From Paracoccus alcaliphilus (GTDB lineage Bacteria > Pseudomonadota > Alphaproteobacteria > Rhodobacterales > Rhodobacteraceae): a DNA stretch of 64,000 bases. Below are positions 33,877 to 42,324 of this stretch, piece after piece (position 1 is the first letter of the stretch; every line of letters starts with the position of its first letter). The notes under the pieces were generated by a model that saw nothing but the letters and a program-made list of their open reading frames with translations, was not told the origin of the DNA and ran no database searches. The stretch is taken from contig NZ_CP067127.1 of the NCBI RefSeq assembly GCF_028553725.1, forward strand, positions 186,001-250,000, given 5' to 3'. The position numbers were made by a program, and so were the translations under genes.

Positions 33877-34536
33877 TCAGAACAGCGCCAGCACCGTGCG
33901 GCGGGTATATTCCTCGACATAATCGATCAGCGCCTCGAAAGCCGCGCCCGCCGTCTCTTCGTCATTGGCTGCAATGGCCTCGGCGATCCGGGCATGTGCC
34001 CGGCCCACCTTGTCCAGTTCGCCGAACCTGTTGAAGGTCAGATACCAGAAACGCCGGGTCTGGGCCTGGATCTTGGCCATCGTGGCCTCGGCATATTTGT
34101 TGTCGGCGGTGGCAACGACCAGCAGGTTGAATTCGCGGTCGGTGTCGATGAACAGCGATTCACTGTCGGTCTCGGCGGCCTCGTCAAACTGCTGCGCCAG
34201 ACGGGTAAAGGTCGCACGGGCGTCGGCATCGGCCAGGCGCGCGGCGCGGATTGTCACGAAGCGTTCCACCTCGCGGCGGAATTCGATCAGCTTGAACTGG
34301 TCAGCCACGTCGATCTCGGAGACGATCGCCCCGGCGCGCGGCAGGATCCGCAGATTCCCCTCGCGCGCCAGTCTCTGCATCGCCTCGCGTACGGGTGTGC
34401 GGCCGAGGCCCAGATACTGACTCATCTGGGCCTCGGAGATCCGGCTGCCGGGCTTGAGCTCCAGCGTGATGATCATCTCTTCCATCCGCTCATAGGCCTG
34501 CATCGCCTGAGTCTGTGGCACTGCGCCGAGATCCAT
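33877..34536 (-). CDS. GntR-family regulator (FadR/FCD type)
   Basis: 219 residues: a winged helix (AYERMEEMIITLELKPGSRI, SQYLGLGRTPVREAMQRLA) followed by an all-helical FCD ligand domain with metal-type residues (DTDREFNLLVVATADN, ARIAEAIAANDEETA). Such regulators sense organic acids. It converges on the permease-usp operon and may control the lactate-permease or molybdenum hydroxylase genes; neither link is proven. Confidence 0.9.
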   Translation of the reverse strand: MDLGAVPQTQAMQAYERMEEMIITLELKPGSRISEAQMSQYLGLGRTPVREAMQRLAREGNLRILPRAGAIVSEIDVADQFKLIEFRREVERFVTIRAARLADADARATFTRLAQQFDEAAETDSESLFIDTDREFNLLVVATADNKYAEATMAKIQAQTRRFWYLTFNRFGELDKVGRAHARIAEAIAANDEETAGAAFEALIDYVEEYTRRTVLALF

Positions 34537-34714
34537 TTTCTGCTGTTTCCTGTTTCCCGCTTCTGCGCTCGCTCACCGATATCCACGAGCCTGATCGCCT
34601 TTGCAAGTGCACCCGAAGGCGGACCACAAGCCATACAGGGGCCGGACATTCTGAAATCCAGAAGACCATTCCGTCCGCCCGGCACCATGTCCGAACGGGC
34701 CCGTTTCCCGGGGA

Positions 34715-34870
34715 GGCATGTTTATCGAGGAACGCGATCAATCCATCCGGGTTTACGTTCCCCGCCGTACGGAGCCATGATCCCATCGCCTTTCGCACAT
34801 ATTCATGGGGTTCATCCACCAGCATTGCGCAGATATGGAACGTATCATGCGTGTCTCGCTGGCGAATGAG
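34715..34870 (-). pseudogene. DNA alkylation repair (AlkD/HEAT-like) protein fragment
   Basis: The frame reads DTFHICAMLVDEPHEYVRKA then MGSWLRTAGNVNPDGL and IAFLDKHA, resembling one HEAT-like repeat pair of DNA-alkylation repair proteins (VRKAVGxxLR, FLxxHA). Stops lie just upstream, and the downstream sequence is unrelated, so about 52 codons of a roughly 230-residue protein survive. Confidence 0.45.
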
Positions 34871-34963
34871 AAACCACGAAATCTATGGGCCACAGCCGCC
34901 GCATACGGATGATTCATGAAGGCAATCGACGATCCACGCCTAAAACCGGGATGTCATTGATGC

Positions 34964-34981
34964 TATAGTGGACATTTGTCC
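34964..34981 (+). promoter_or_regulatory. Candidate promoter/operator for the molybdenum hydroxylase operon
   Basis: TATAGT (34964-34969) resembles a -10 element and is followed directly by the palindrome GGACA-TT-TGTCC (34970-34981), where a repressor could block initiation. It lies about 110 bases upstream of the iorA-like start. Confidence 0.4.
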
Positions 34982-34984
34982 TTT

Positions 34985-35029
34985 GTCGGGGGATCCTCCC
35001 GTTGCCGAGTGGCGGGAGGATCCCCCGAC
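34985..35029 (+). promoter_or_regulatory. 17-bp perfect hairpin in the leader of the molybdenum hydroxylase operon
   Basis: GTCGGGGGATCCTCCCG (34985-35001) and CGGGAGGATCCCCCGAC (35013-35029) are exact inverted repeats around an 11-base loop (TTGCCGAGTGG). It ends 61 bases before the iorA ATG and has no T-run, so it looks like a leader RNA structure or a large operator rather than a terminator. Confidence 0.7.
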
Positions 35030-35090
35030 CGGGGTGTCTGAAGCAGCGACCGGACCGTCCTGTGCCACTTCAAAGCTGAGGAGCAAACCC

Positions 35091-35537
35091 ATGGATCTGA
35101 CGATCAACGGCACCACCCATCAAGTCGATATCGAGCCTGATACCCCGTTGCTTTGGGTCTTGCGCGACGAATTGGGCATGACCGGCACCAAATATGGCTG
35201 CGGCGTCGCGCAATGCGGGGCCTGCACGGTGCTTGTCGACGGCATGGCGATGCGGTCCTGCGTCACCCCGGTGGACAGCGTCGCGGGGGCAGAAATCACG
35301 ACCATCGAAGCCATCGAGGATGATCCGGTCGGTCAAAAGGTGGTGCAGGCCTGGGTCGCCCATCAGGTGCCGCAATGCGGCTATTGCCAGTCGGGTCAGG
35401 TCATGGCCGCGACGGCGCTGCTGAAAGAGACCCCGCAGCCGGACGACGACGACATCGCGGGCGCGATGGTCAATCTGTGCCGCTGCGGCACCTATAACGC
35501 CATCGCGGCGGCCGTCCGCGACGCGGCGCAGGCATAA
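35091..35537 (+). CDS. iorA: (2Fe-2S) subunit of a molybdenum hydroxylase, IorA type
   Basis: 148 residues with both iron-sulfur motifs. The plant-ferredoxin-type cluster uses C37, C42, C45 and C57 (KYGCGVAQCGACTVL), the second C96, C99, C130 and C132 (QCGYCQSGQ, NLCRCGTY). It passes electrons from the molybdopterin subunit encoded next. GAGGAG lies seven bases before the ATG. The gene is 13 bases upstream of the large subunit. Homologues are called isoquinoline 1-oxidoreductase alpha or aldehyde dehydrogenase iron-sulfur subunit; the real substrate is unknown. Confidence 0.93.
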   Translation: MDLTINGTTHQVDIEPDTPLLWVLRDELGMTGTKYGCGVAQCGACTVLVDGMAMRSCVTPVDSVAGAEITTIEAIEDDPVGQKVVQAWVAHQVPQCGYCQSGQVMAATALLKETPQPDDDDIAGAMVNLCRCGTYNAIAAAVRDAAQA

Positions 35538-35550
35538 GGGGGGCGCAAGG

Positions 35551-37779
35551 ATGAATGACATGTTCCACAACGCCCCCGAGACCGGCAAGCCGTTCAAGCT
35601 GTCGCGTCGCGGCTTCATCGGCGCCTCGCTTGGGGCGCTGGTGCTTGGGGTGAACCTGCCGGCAAGGCGCGCCATTGCGCAGGCGGCGGAAACCATTGCC
35701 CCCGGCCGCCGCGTCTCGGCCTTCATCGAAATCCGTCCCGACAGCACCGTCCTGTTCCGCAGCGCCTTCATCGAGGGCGGGCAGGGCGTCTTTACCGCCA
35801 TGGCGCAGATCGTCGGCGAGGAACTGGACGTCGATCCGGCCGATTTCACCGTCGAGGGCGCGCCGCCCGGCCCGGACTATCTGCTGGTCGGCGGCGGTCG
35901 CTTTACCGGCGGCAGCATGTCGGTGCGCATGAGCTATGATGCCATGCGCCAGCTGGGTGCCTCGGCCCGCATGATGTTGCTGCAAGCGGCGGCGTCGCAA
36001 CTGGACGTGCCGGTTGATGAGCTTTCGACCGAGCCGGGGCGCGTGGTCCATGCGGCGACCGGGCAGAGCGTTCCCTATGGCGATCTGGCCGATGCTGCTG
36101 CCGACCTGCCGGTCCCCGAGGATGTGGCCCTGCGCGACAGCGCCGATTTCCGCTGGATCGGCAAGCCGGTCGAGCGGTTGGATGCGCATGATAAATCGAC
36201 CGGCAAAGCGCAATACACCATCGATCTGACGCTGGACGGGATGCTGCACGCCGCCGTCCAGCACAGCCCGCGTCTGGGCGGCGAACCGGACGAGTTGCAG
36301 AACGAATCCGAGGTCAGCGAGATGTCCGGCGTCCACTCGATCCACCGGTTGCCCGGGGCGGTCGCGGTGGTCGCCAGCAGCTGGTGGCGCGCCCGCATGG
36401 CGGTCGAGGCCCTGCAAGTGACCTGGAGCGAACCCGCGCCGGGCCCGGCCCATGCCATGCCAGCCGGCTTTTCGACCGAAGCGCATATGGCCCACCTGAA
36501 GGGGACGACAGGCGACGGCATTGATTTCGAGGCGGAAGGCGACGCCGAGGCCGCGCTTGCCGGTGCGGCGAAGGTGGTCGAGGCGACCTATGACGCACCC
36601 TATCTGGCGCATGGCCAGCTCGAGCCGCCCTCGGCACTGGCGCGCTGGAACGATGACGGCACGCTGGAGCTGTGGGTCCCGAACCAGGCGCCCGAGATGT
36701 TCCAGGCCGACGCCGCGAAGGTGGCAGGCATCGAACCCGGGAAGGTCATCATCCATTCGCCAATTCTTGGCGGCTTCTTCGGGCGGCATTTCCTGTATCA
36801 GTCCGCGAACCCGTTCCCGCAGGCGATCCTGCTGGCAAAAGCCGTGGGCCGCCCCGTCAAGCTGATCTGGAGCCGCGAAGAGGAATTCCTGCGCGACACC
36901 CTGCGCCCCATGTCCGTCGCGCGCTTCCGCGCGGGGCTGGACGATGACGGGCTGCCGGTGGCCTTGCATGCCGTTGCGGCTGGCGAGGGGCCGGGCGGTC
37001 GCTGGTTCGGGGGCGAGCCGGACAAGGTTGACAGTACCGCCGTCGAAGGCATCGCCGGCAAGGTCTATGCGATTGCGAACCGTCGCGTCGGGCATGTCCA
37101 TGTCGATGATCCGGCGATCATCGGCTTCTGGCGCTCGGTCGGTCATTCGATGAATGATTTCTTCTATGAGACCTTCTTCGACGAAATGGCCGATGCCGGG
37201 CAGCAGGACCCCTATGAGTTGCGCCACCGCCTGCTGGCCGACAGCCCACGCCACAGAAACCTGCTGGAGGCGGTCGCCGATCTGTCCGGCGGCTGGCAGC
37301 GCGGCCCGTTCGAAGCCGGCGATGGCACCCGGCGCGCGCGCGGCGTCGCCATGGCCTCGCCCTTCGGCAGCGAGGTCGCGACGATTGCCGAGGTGTCGAT
37401 CCGGCAGGGCGAGGTCGTGGTGCATGATGTCTGGGTGGCCATCGATCCGGGCAGCATCGTCAACCCGGCAATCATCGAGGCGCAGGTGAACTCTGCGGTC
37501 GCGCTGGGGCTGTCTTCTGCGCTGTTCGAGGAGGTCGTCTATGTCGATGGCATGCCGCAGGCGCGCAATTACGACGGCTATCCGATCCTGACCCCGGACC
37601 GCATGCCGCGCGTCCATGTGCGCATCATCGAAAGCGGCGCGCCCATGGGCGGCATCGGCGAACCGGGTGTGCCGGGCGTGCCGCCGGCGGTGGCGAATGC
37701 GGTCTCGGCCCTGACCGGACGTCGTGTCCGCAGCCTGCCCCTGTCGAAGCTCGACCTCGCGGAAGGAGGGGAGGCCTGA
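35551..37779 (+). CDS. iorB: Molybdopterin-binding subunit, IorB type, with Tat signal
   Basis: 742 residues. The N-terminus carries a twin-arginine signal (SRRGFIGASLGALVLG), so the heterodimer with IorA is probably exported folded to the periplasm. Molybdenum cofactor motifs include FIEGGQGVFTAMAQI, GGFFGRHFL and AHGQLEPPSALARW; the catalytic glutamate is E704 in MGGIGEPGVPGVPP. The layout is the IorB/aldehyde-oxidase-like form used with a two-cluster small subunit and without a FAD subunit, with electrons probably going to cytochrome c. XdhC and MocA genes for cofactor insertion follow. Substrate (aldehyde or N-heterocycle) is not known. Confidence 0.92.
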   Translation: MNDMFHNAPETGKPFKLSRRGFIGASLGALVLGVNLPARRAIAQAAETIAPGRRVSAFIEIRPDSTVLFRSAFIEGGQGVFTAMAQIVGEELDVDPADFTVEGAPPGPDYLLVGGGRFTGGSMSVRMSYDAMRQLGASARMMLLQAAASQLDVPVDELSTEPGRVVHAATGQSVPYGDLADAAADLPVPEDVALRDSADFRWIGKPVERLDAHDKSTGKAQYTIDLTLDGMLHAAVQHSPRLGGEPDELQNESEVSEMSGVHSIHRLPGAVAVVASSWWRARMAVEALQVTWSEPAPGPAHAMPAGFSTEAHMAHLKGTTGDGIDFEAEGDAEAALAGAAKVVEATYDAPYLAHGQLEPPSALARWNDDGTLELWVPNQAPEMFQADAAKVAGIEPGKVIIHSPILGGFFGRHFLYQSANPFPQAILLAKAVGRPVKLIWSREEEFLRDTLRPMSVARFRAGLDDDGLPVALHAVAAGEGPGGRWFGGEPDKVDSTAVEGIAGKVYAIANRRVGHVHVDDPAIIGFWRSVGHSMNDFFYETFFDEMADAGQQDPYELRHRLLADSPRHRNLLEAVADLSGGWQRGPFEAGDGTRRARGVAMASPFGSEVATIAEVSIRQGEVVVHDVWVAIDPGSIVNPAIIEAQVNSAVALGLSSALFEEVVYVDGMPQARNYDGYPILTPDRMPRVHVRIIESGAPMGGIGEPGVPGVPPAVANAVSALTGRRVRSLPLSKLDLAEGGEA

Positions 37780-37799
37780 AGCCCGGCTTTCCCATGGCG

Positions 37800-37822
37800 G
37801 CAGGCGCTGCGGCGCCTGCTTT
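37800..37822 (+). terminator. Terminator or attenuator hairpin between iorB and xdhC
   Basis: GCAGGCGC (37800-37807) and GCGCCTGC (37812-37819) form a perfect 8-bp stem with a 4-base loop, followed by TTT. Confidence 0.6.
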
Positions 37823-37870
37823 CGCGCAAGGACGCCCCGAACCGGCGGCTGATTTCTGACGAGGCAGGAT

Positions 37871-38803
37871 GTGACCCAAACGACGGAAACCCTTTGCAGA
37901 CCGCCAACGCCCGTTCGGGCGATGCAGACCGACGATCCGGTGGAACTGCTGCGCTTTGCGGTGACCAGCTTCAGCCGCGGTCCCGTCGCGATTGCGACCC
38001 TGACCGGCATTCGTGGCGGCGCGGCGCGGGCATTGGGCGCGCATGTCGTCATAGCGGCGGATGGCGGTTATGCGGGTTTCGTGTCGGGTGGCTGCGTCGA
38101 AGCCGCCGTCGCGACCGAGGCCATGCTGGCCATGGCCGAAGGGCGTGATCGGACGGTGATCTACGGCGAGGGCTCTCCCTTCTTCGACATCGTCCTGCCC
38201 TGTGGTGGCGGAATTACCGTCGCCATCCATGTTCTGCGCGATGTGAAGGCGATCGAATGCGTCCTTCGATGCCTGAAGGCGCGTCGGCCCGCCGCATTGC
38301 GCTATTCCCCGCAAATGCAAGCGCTGGCCTGTACGCCACCGCCCGAGCGCGCCGGATGGGGTGGTGAGGATTTCCTGTCGGTCTATCACCCGGTGACCCG
38401 TTTGATGATCTCGGGCCGCACGATCGAGGCGCAAAACCTGATGCGACTGGCCGAATGCTCGGGCTATGATGTGATGCTTCTTGATCCACAGCGGGGCATA
38501 GAGGCTTTTGAGGGGATGGCCGACGCCTATACCGCCATCGCCATTTTACAGCACGATCCCGATGCCGAACTGCCTGTGCTTCTGAAGGCGTTGCAATCGC
38601 CGGGCTTCTACATCGGTGCCCTGGGCAGCATGAGGACACATCATGCCCGTGTCGAGCGTCTGCGCAATCATGGGATCCCCGAGGCCGACATCGCCCGGAT
38701 CAAAGCGCCTATCGGCATGTTCGGCCCGACAAGGGACGCATCCTCTCTGGCGATCTCGGTGCTTGCCGATGTCGCGGCGGCGCGATTGACGCATTTTGCG
38801 TAA
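37871..38803 (+). CDS. XdhC-family molybdenum cofactor chaperone
   Basis: 310 residues. The N-terminal XdhC/CoxI domain shows GPVAIATLTGIRGGAARALG and the cysteine segment GFVSGGCVEAAV; the C-terminal Rossmann-like XdhC_C domain includes FYIGALGSMRTHHARVERL and IKAPIGMFGPTRDA. Such proteins sulfurate or insert the cofactor into xanthine dehydrogenase-type enzymes. The start is GTG at 37871 near GAGGCAGGA. It follows iorB by 91 bases, with a hairpin between them. Confidence 0.9.
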   Translation: MTQTTETLCRPPTPVRAMQTDDPVELLRFAVTSFSRGPVAIATLTGIRGGAARALGAHVVIAADGGYAGFVSGGCVEAAVATEAMLAMAEGRDRTVIYGEGSPFFDIVLPCGGGITVAIHVLRDVKAIECVLRCLKARRPAALRYSPQMQALACTPPPERAGWGGEDFLSVYHPVTRLMISGRTIEAQNLMRLAECSGYDVMLLDPQRGIEAFEGMADAYTAIAILQHDPDAELPVLLKALQSPGFYIGALGSMRTHHARVERLRNHGIPEADIARIKAPIGMFGPTRDASSLAISVLADVAAARLTHFA

Positions 38804-38825
38804 GCCGCCTGGCTGGCATCGCCGC

Positions 38826-39446
38826 TCAGCCTTTCAGGATGCCGCCCGCCTGTTTCACCGCTTCAACCGTGTCCACATCCAGAAGCGCCGCAGGACCAAT
38901 GTCGATATCCACGACTGGCAGCGCCGATTGCCGGATCAGGCTGCGGGCGCCGTGGTCGCCCGACAGGTTCCGCATCAAGTCATGGAGCGCCTTCGGAATG
39001 ATGACGGGGTTGCCGGGATGGCCGTCGCTACTTGCCCGCACGACCGCGCTGCCCCCATGCCGACAGAATGCCGTGACGAGTCGTTCCACATGATCGGGCG
39101 TGATCGCGGGCATATCGCCCAGCATCACCAACACGCCGTCGCGGTCCCGAAGGCCCTCATCCCGGAACCCGCATGCCAGCGAGCTTCCCATCCCCGAGCC
39201 ATAGCCCGCGTTGAATCGCAGGCGAAGATCCAGGCCCCGCAGTGCATCTTCGATTTCGCGCCGTCGGTGCCCCGTCACGACGACGGCGGGCAAGACGGAA
39301 GCGGACAGCACGGTTTCAGCAGTTCGCCTTATCAGAGGCGTGCCATCGAATTCAGCCAGTAATTTATGAGACCCGCCCGGCCCCATCCGGCGCGCCTGAC
39401 CCGCAGCCAGAATGACCGAGCCGATCGAGATTTTCGGGTCCGGCAT
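38826..39446 (-). CDS. mocA: Molybdenum cofactor cytidylyltransferase-like NTP transferase (MocA)
   Basis: 206 residues of the MobA-like nucleotidyltransferase family: VILAAGQARRMGPGGSHKLL is the nucleotide loop, then VVVTGHRRREIEDAL, GYGSGMGSSLACGF and the metal motif VMLGDMPAITPDHV. It would add CMP to molybdopterin to make the cytosine dinucleotide form used by IorB-type enzymes. The ATG at 39446 has GGAGG five bases upstream. It converges with the xdhC-like gene; the pathway link is by context. Confidence 0.88.
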   Translation of the reverse strand: MPDPKISIGSVILAAGQARRMGPGGSHKLLAEFDGTPLIRRTAETVLSASVLPAVVVTGHRRREIEDALRGLDLRLRFNAGYGSGMGSSLACGFRDEGLRDRDGVLVMLGDMPAITPDHVERLVTAFCRHGGSAVVRASSDGHPGNPVIIPKALHDLMRNLSGDHGARSLIRQSALPVVDIDIGPAALLDVDTVEAVKQAGGILKG

Positions 39447-39529
39447 CAGATCCTCCACCGCTGGCGATAGGCATGGTTCATGAACCTTCGCAGCCCACAA
39501 GAGCAAATGGCGGTGACTGAATGACTGCG

Positions 39530-40061
39530 TCCAGGGCGGGGAGAGGATGCGCCGAATATCCCGGATTTCCCGTCACGCCAACAACGCTGCCCGTCTTGCC
39601 ACCGCCGCAACGTCGCGGCTCAGGTCAAGGGCGGTTTCCATTTCTTGTATGGGAACCCATTTCGCGTCCATCGCGTCATCATCGGCGACGGGTTCGCCCT
39701 GCTGCCACTGACATTGGACCGCGATCAACACGAAATGCTGCCGAAGACGGCCATCTTCGAAGCGATCATAGGCATCGACCGCATCAATCACCCGCCGTGC
39801 GGCGGCCCTGACACCGGTTTCCTCCAGCAATTCGCGCTCGGCGGCAGCCAGCAGGGTTTCCCCGAACTCGACCTTGCCGCCGGGAAAGCCCCACAGCCCC
39901 ACATCCGGAGGATTGGCGCGCTGCACCAGCAGGATTTGATCGTCCCGGATGACGACAGCCAGAACTGCCGTGATCGGACGCGCTGGAAAGGAAGCATGAA
40001 CCTCTGGCATACCCGTCATGATACCGGACGCGGGACAGGATTCACAAGAATGGCTGTTCAT
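39530..40061. repeat. 532-bp duplicated NUDIX unit, copy 1
   Basis: From TCCAGGGCGGGGAGAGGAT at 39530 to the NUDIX start codon at 40061 the sequence matches 54310-54841 base for base in length, with roughly nine in ten bases identical by eye. Similarity ends abruptly at both sides. Confidence 0.9.
39573..40061 (-). CDS. NUDIX hydrolase (copy 1)
   Basis: 162 residues. The NUDIX box is complete (GGKVEFGETLLAAAERELLE plus ETGV), following QRANPPDVGLWGFPG. These enzymes hydrolyse nucleoside diphosphates linked to another group; this short form resembles MutT/ADP-ribose pyrophosphatase relatives. The ATG at 40061 coincides with the end of the duplicated DNA, so promoter sequence differs from copy 2. 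It is not in an obvious operon. Confidence 0.9.
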   Translation of the reverse strand: MNSHSCESCPASGIMTGMPEVHASFPARPITAVLAVVIRDDQILLVQRANPPDVGLWGFPGGKVEFGETLLAAAERELLEETGVRAAARRVIDAVDAYDRFEDGRLRQHFVLIAVQCQWQQGEPVADDDAMDAKWVPIQEMETALDLSRDVAAVARRAALLA

Positions 40062-40551
40062 GCTGTCACCTGCCGAATTGCGACGGTGGCCGAAGATGGG
40101 ACGTGAAGGCGTCCAAGAGGCTCGGGGTTATTCAGACCTCATGAGTTTCGCTAGGGTGAGATCAAGCAGATTTAGATAAGGATCGCCAGCGAGCATGACT
40201 CCGAGATCGTGGGTCACCGGCTGAAAATTTACGTCAAACGAAAGCCGAGAAGAGGAGGGGGCTAGCAGCGGCTGCGTGGCCAGCGCCGCGATATGGGCGG
40301 CCAGCGGTGCCCAACCGACGGCCAGCACGGTGATCATCGTGCAGATGGAGCTTGACCCCATTAGCGCTTCGGCGACTATGCCCAGCCCATCGCCATCGAC
40401 GGCAGCAAAACCGGGCTGATCCCGCTGCGACAGCCAAAGGTTTGGCAAGCCGTACGGATGAGAAGTATTCTCTGCAATCATCCGACGGACGGTAGGGTCG
40501 CATGATCGAGCGAAGTGCCTTGTGCTGTATCGGCGATTTTGGCATTGAGTT
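40062..40551. other. Unassigned stretch between NUDIX copy 1 and the truncated receptor
   Basis: Open frames exist on both strands (for example minus 40128-40481 with an alanine-rich hydrophobic patch), but none carries a ribosome site or recognisable family motif. Confidence 0.35.
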
Positions 40552-40568
40552 ATGTGATGTTATCACGT
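40552..40568. promoter_or_regulatory. Palindrome upstream of the truncated receptor
   Basis: GTGAT-GTT-ATCAC (40554-40566) is a perfect 5-bp dyad within the longer imperfect palindrome ATGTGATGTTATCACGT. It lies 34 bases before the receptor start and could be its operator. Confidence 0.5.
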
Positions 40569-40599
40569 ATTTGATCCCGCGATCTTTCGGGAGACGCGC

Positions 40600-41192
40600 A
40601 TGGCTCGACAATTCACGATTCGAAAACCCCTGACCCTTGCTTCGCTTCTGGCAGGCGTGGCCTGCGTGGGACACGCGCAGCAATCCGATACACCGTTCCT
40701 TCTGGATCCGATCGTCATCACCGCCACGCAAGGAGAGCGCAGCCAGCGCGACGCACCTGCCAGCATCACGGTCATTGACGGTCAGGAATTGCGCCAACGG
40801 CCAATGAATGATCTGAGCGACGCGTTGGCCGCCGTGCCGGGCGTTGCCCTCGATGGCATAGGTCTGGGCAATCGCGGCATCAGGATCCGCGGCATGGATA
40901 CGGATCATACGCTGGTTCTGGTGGACGGGGCACGCATCAGCACTTCGGCGTCAGCAGTGGCTCATTCGGATTACGAACATGGCTGGATTCCCGCCGCCGC
41001 CATTGATCGGGTCGAGGTGGTGCGCGGGCCGATGTCCTCGCTCTATGGGTCCGAGGCTCTGGGGGGTGTGGTCAACGTCATCACCCGCCGTCCGGGCGAC
41101 AGCTGGGAAGGGGCAGTTAACGCCAATGCCACGGCCCCGGATGACGGAGGGGATCAGCGGTCGGTCTCTATCGCCTGTGCTGCCATACTGCA
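40600..41192 (+). pseudogene. TonB-dependent receptor truncated after the plug domain
   Basis: Starts normally: GGGAG ribosome site, signal peptide (LTLASLLAGVACVGHAQ), TonB-box-like FLLDPIVITATQGE, and a complete plug (DAPASITVIDGQELRQRP, IRGMDTDHTLVLVDGARI, IDRVEVVRGPMSSLYGSEA, GGVVNVITRRPGDSW). Similarity stops near ANATAPDDGGDQRSVS, where the barrel should begin, and the frame runs into the next gene out of register. About 200 of roughly 680 residues remain. It is a third relative of the receptors at 12457 and 16389. Confidence 0.85.
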
Positions 41193-41222
41193 CGAACGTC
41201 GGGCATTCCCGGAAAAAGACCG

Positions 41223-41654
41223 ATGGAACATGAGGTGCAGAATCTGTTCGAGCGATACGCACGCTTCTTCGGGCAATCTCTGGCCGGGGAAATGGATATG
41301 GACGAGGCGGCAGCGCTCTATGCCTCGGATTTTATCGCCGCTTCGCCCGCCGGGGTCACGTCCGGCAAGAATGACCACCGGTTCAGGCAGGCCATGGAGC
41401 AAGGTTATGCGCATTATCGGGCCATCGGCACGAAGGAGATGCGCATCCGGCATGTCCGCCTCTCACCGATCGACGACTGCCATTGCGTCGCTCATGTGGC
41501 CTGGACGGCGATCTATGCCCGCAAGGATCAGGACGCTGCCAGAATTGATTTCGACGTCCACTACCTGGTGCAGGTTCTGGATGGCGAAGCGAAGGTTTTC
41601 GGTTGGGTGTCCGGCGACGAGCAGGCACTGCTGAAGCAGCATGGCATTGGCTGA
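41223..41654 (+). CDS. SnoaL/NTF2-like domain protein
   Basis: 143 residues with the cone-fold pattern of NTF2-like proteins: an N-terminal helix pair (LFERYARFFGQSLAGEMD), LYASDFIAASPAGVTSG, then strands (VAHVAWTAIYARKD, HYLVQVLDGEAKVFGWV). Members are small enzymes or ligand-binding proteins. It begins where the receptor fragment ends, so it may mark the junction of the rearrangement that removed the barrel. Function is unknown. Confidence 0.75.
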   Translation: MEHEVQNLFERYARFFGQSLAGEMDMDEAAALYASDFIAASPAGVTSGKNDHRFRQAMEQGYAHYRAIGTKEMRIRHVRLSPIDDCHCVAHVAWTAIYARKDQDAARIDFDVHYLVQVLDGEAKVFGWVSGDEQALLKQHGIG

Positions 41655-41820
41655 GGTCCTGTCCTGCATTGCTGCCGTGCTGGCAACCTGCTCAGGCAGG
41701 AAGCGTTGAAAACGACCGATTTCGTTTGACCTGCTGACCTGCCACAGCACCGTGTCAATGACCGCGACAGCGTCAGCACCGTCATTTCAGTAATTGCGAG
41801 GAGGATCAGCAACCAAGAGC

Positions 41821-42324
41821 CTACTCGGGCAGTCTGCCCAGATAACTGGTGATCTCATCACGGCTTTTCAGGCGCACCTTTGAGCTCGGAAAAGCGTCAT
41901 AAAGAGCCAGATGGGCGGCAAAACAGCTTGTGTTGCTGCGGGTGCGATAACCTGCCACCCATTCCAAAAGGTCCTCAAACGCCTGCTCTGAACCGCCACC
42001 CTGTATACCACGAAGCCTGACATTCTGGATGCATTCTTCTTCGGGTATGTCCAGCCAGATCATTGTCGTGGCACGGGGCACAACGATCCTGGCAAGCCAG
42101 CCGTAAACACCTTCCATCAACCATTGCTCAGCATTGCCTGCCTCCGCGACTTCGCGGGCGACAATCTGGTTGTCGCGAGCAACGCCGTAACGGCCCGGCT
42201 GCCAGCGCAGATCATCCATATGTATCACCGGCAACCTCAATCGACTTGCAAGCCGGCCTGACAGCCAGGTCTTTCCGCTTCCGCCGTTGCCGACGATCAA
42301 TATCCTGTCCAGCTCGTCCGCCAT
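41821..42324 (-). CDS. P-loop adenylate-kinase-like NTPase
   Basis: 167 residues with a Walker A motif GNGGSGKTW at the N-terminus, followed by LASRLRLPVIHMDDLRWQPG and a Walker B-like MIWLDIP. It resembles the small topology-modulation/adenylate-kinase-like (FlaR-like) kinases whose substrates are mostly unknown. The ATG at 42324 has GAGG five bases upstream and begins just before the P-loop. Confidence 0.82.
   Translation of the reverse strand: MADELDRILIVGNGGSGKTWLSGRLASRLRLPVIHMDDLRWQPGRYGVARDNQIVAREVAEAGNAEQWLMEGVYGWLARIVVPRATTMIWLDIPEEECIQNVRLRGIQGGGSEQAFEDLLEWVAGYRTRSNTSCFAAHLALYDAFPSSKVRLKSRDEITSYLGRLPE

Noticed and set aside
35470..38052. Minus-strand open frame of about 860 codons opposite the molybdenum hydroxylase genes
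   Set aside because: Composition is that of a high-GC antisense shadow; IorA and IorB on the plus strand have all cofactor motifs and good ribosome sites.
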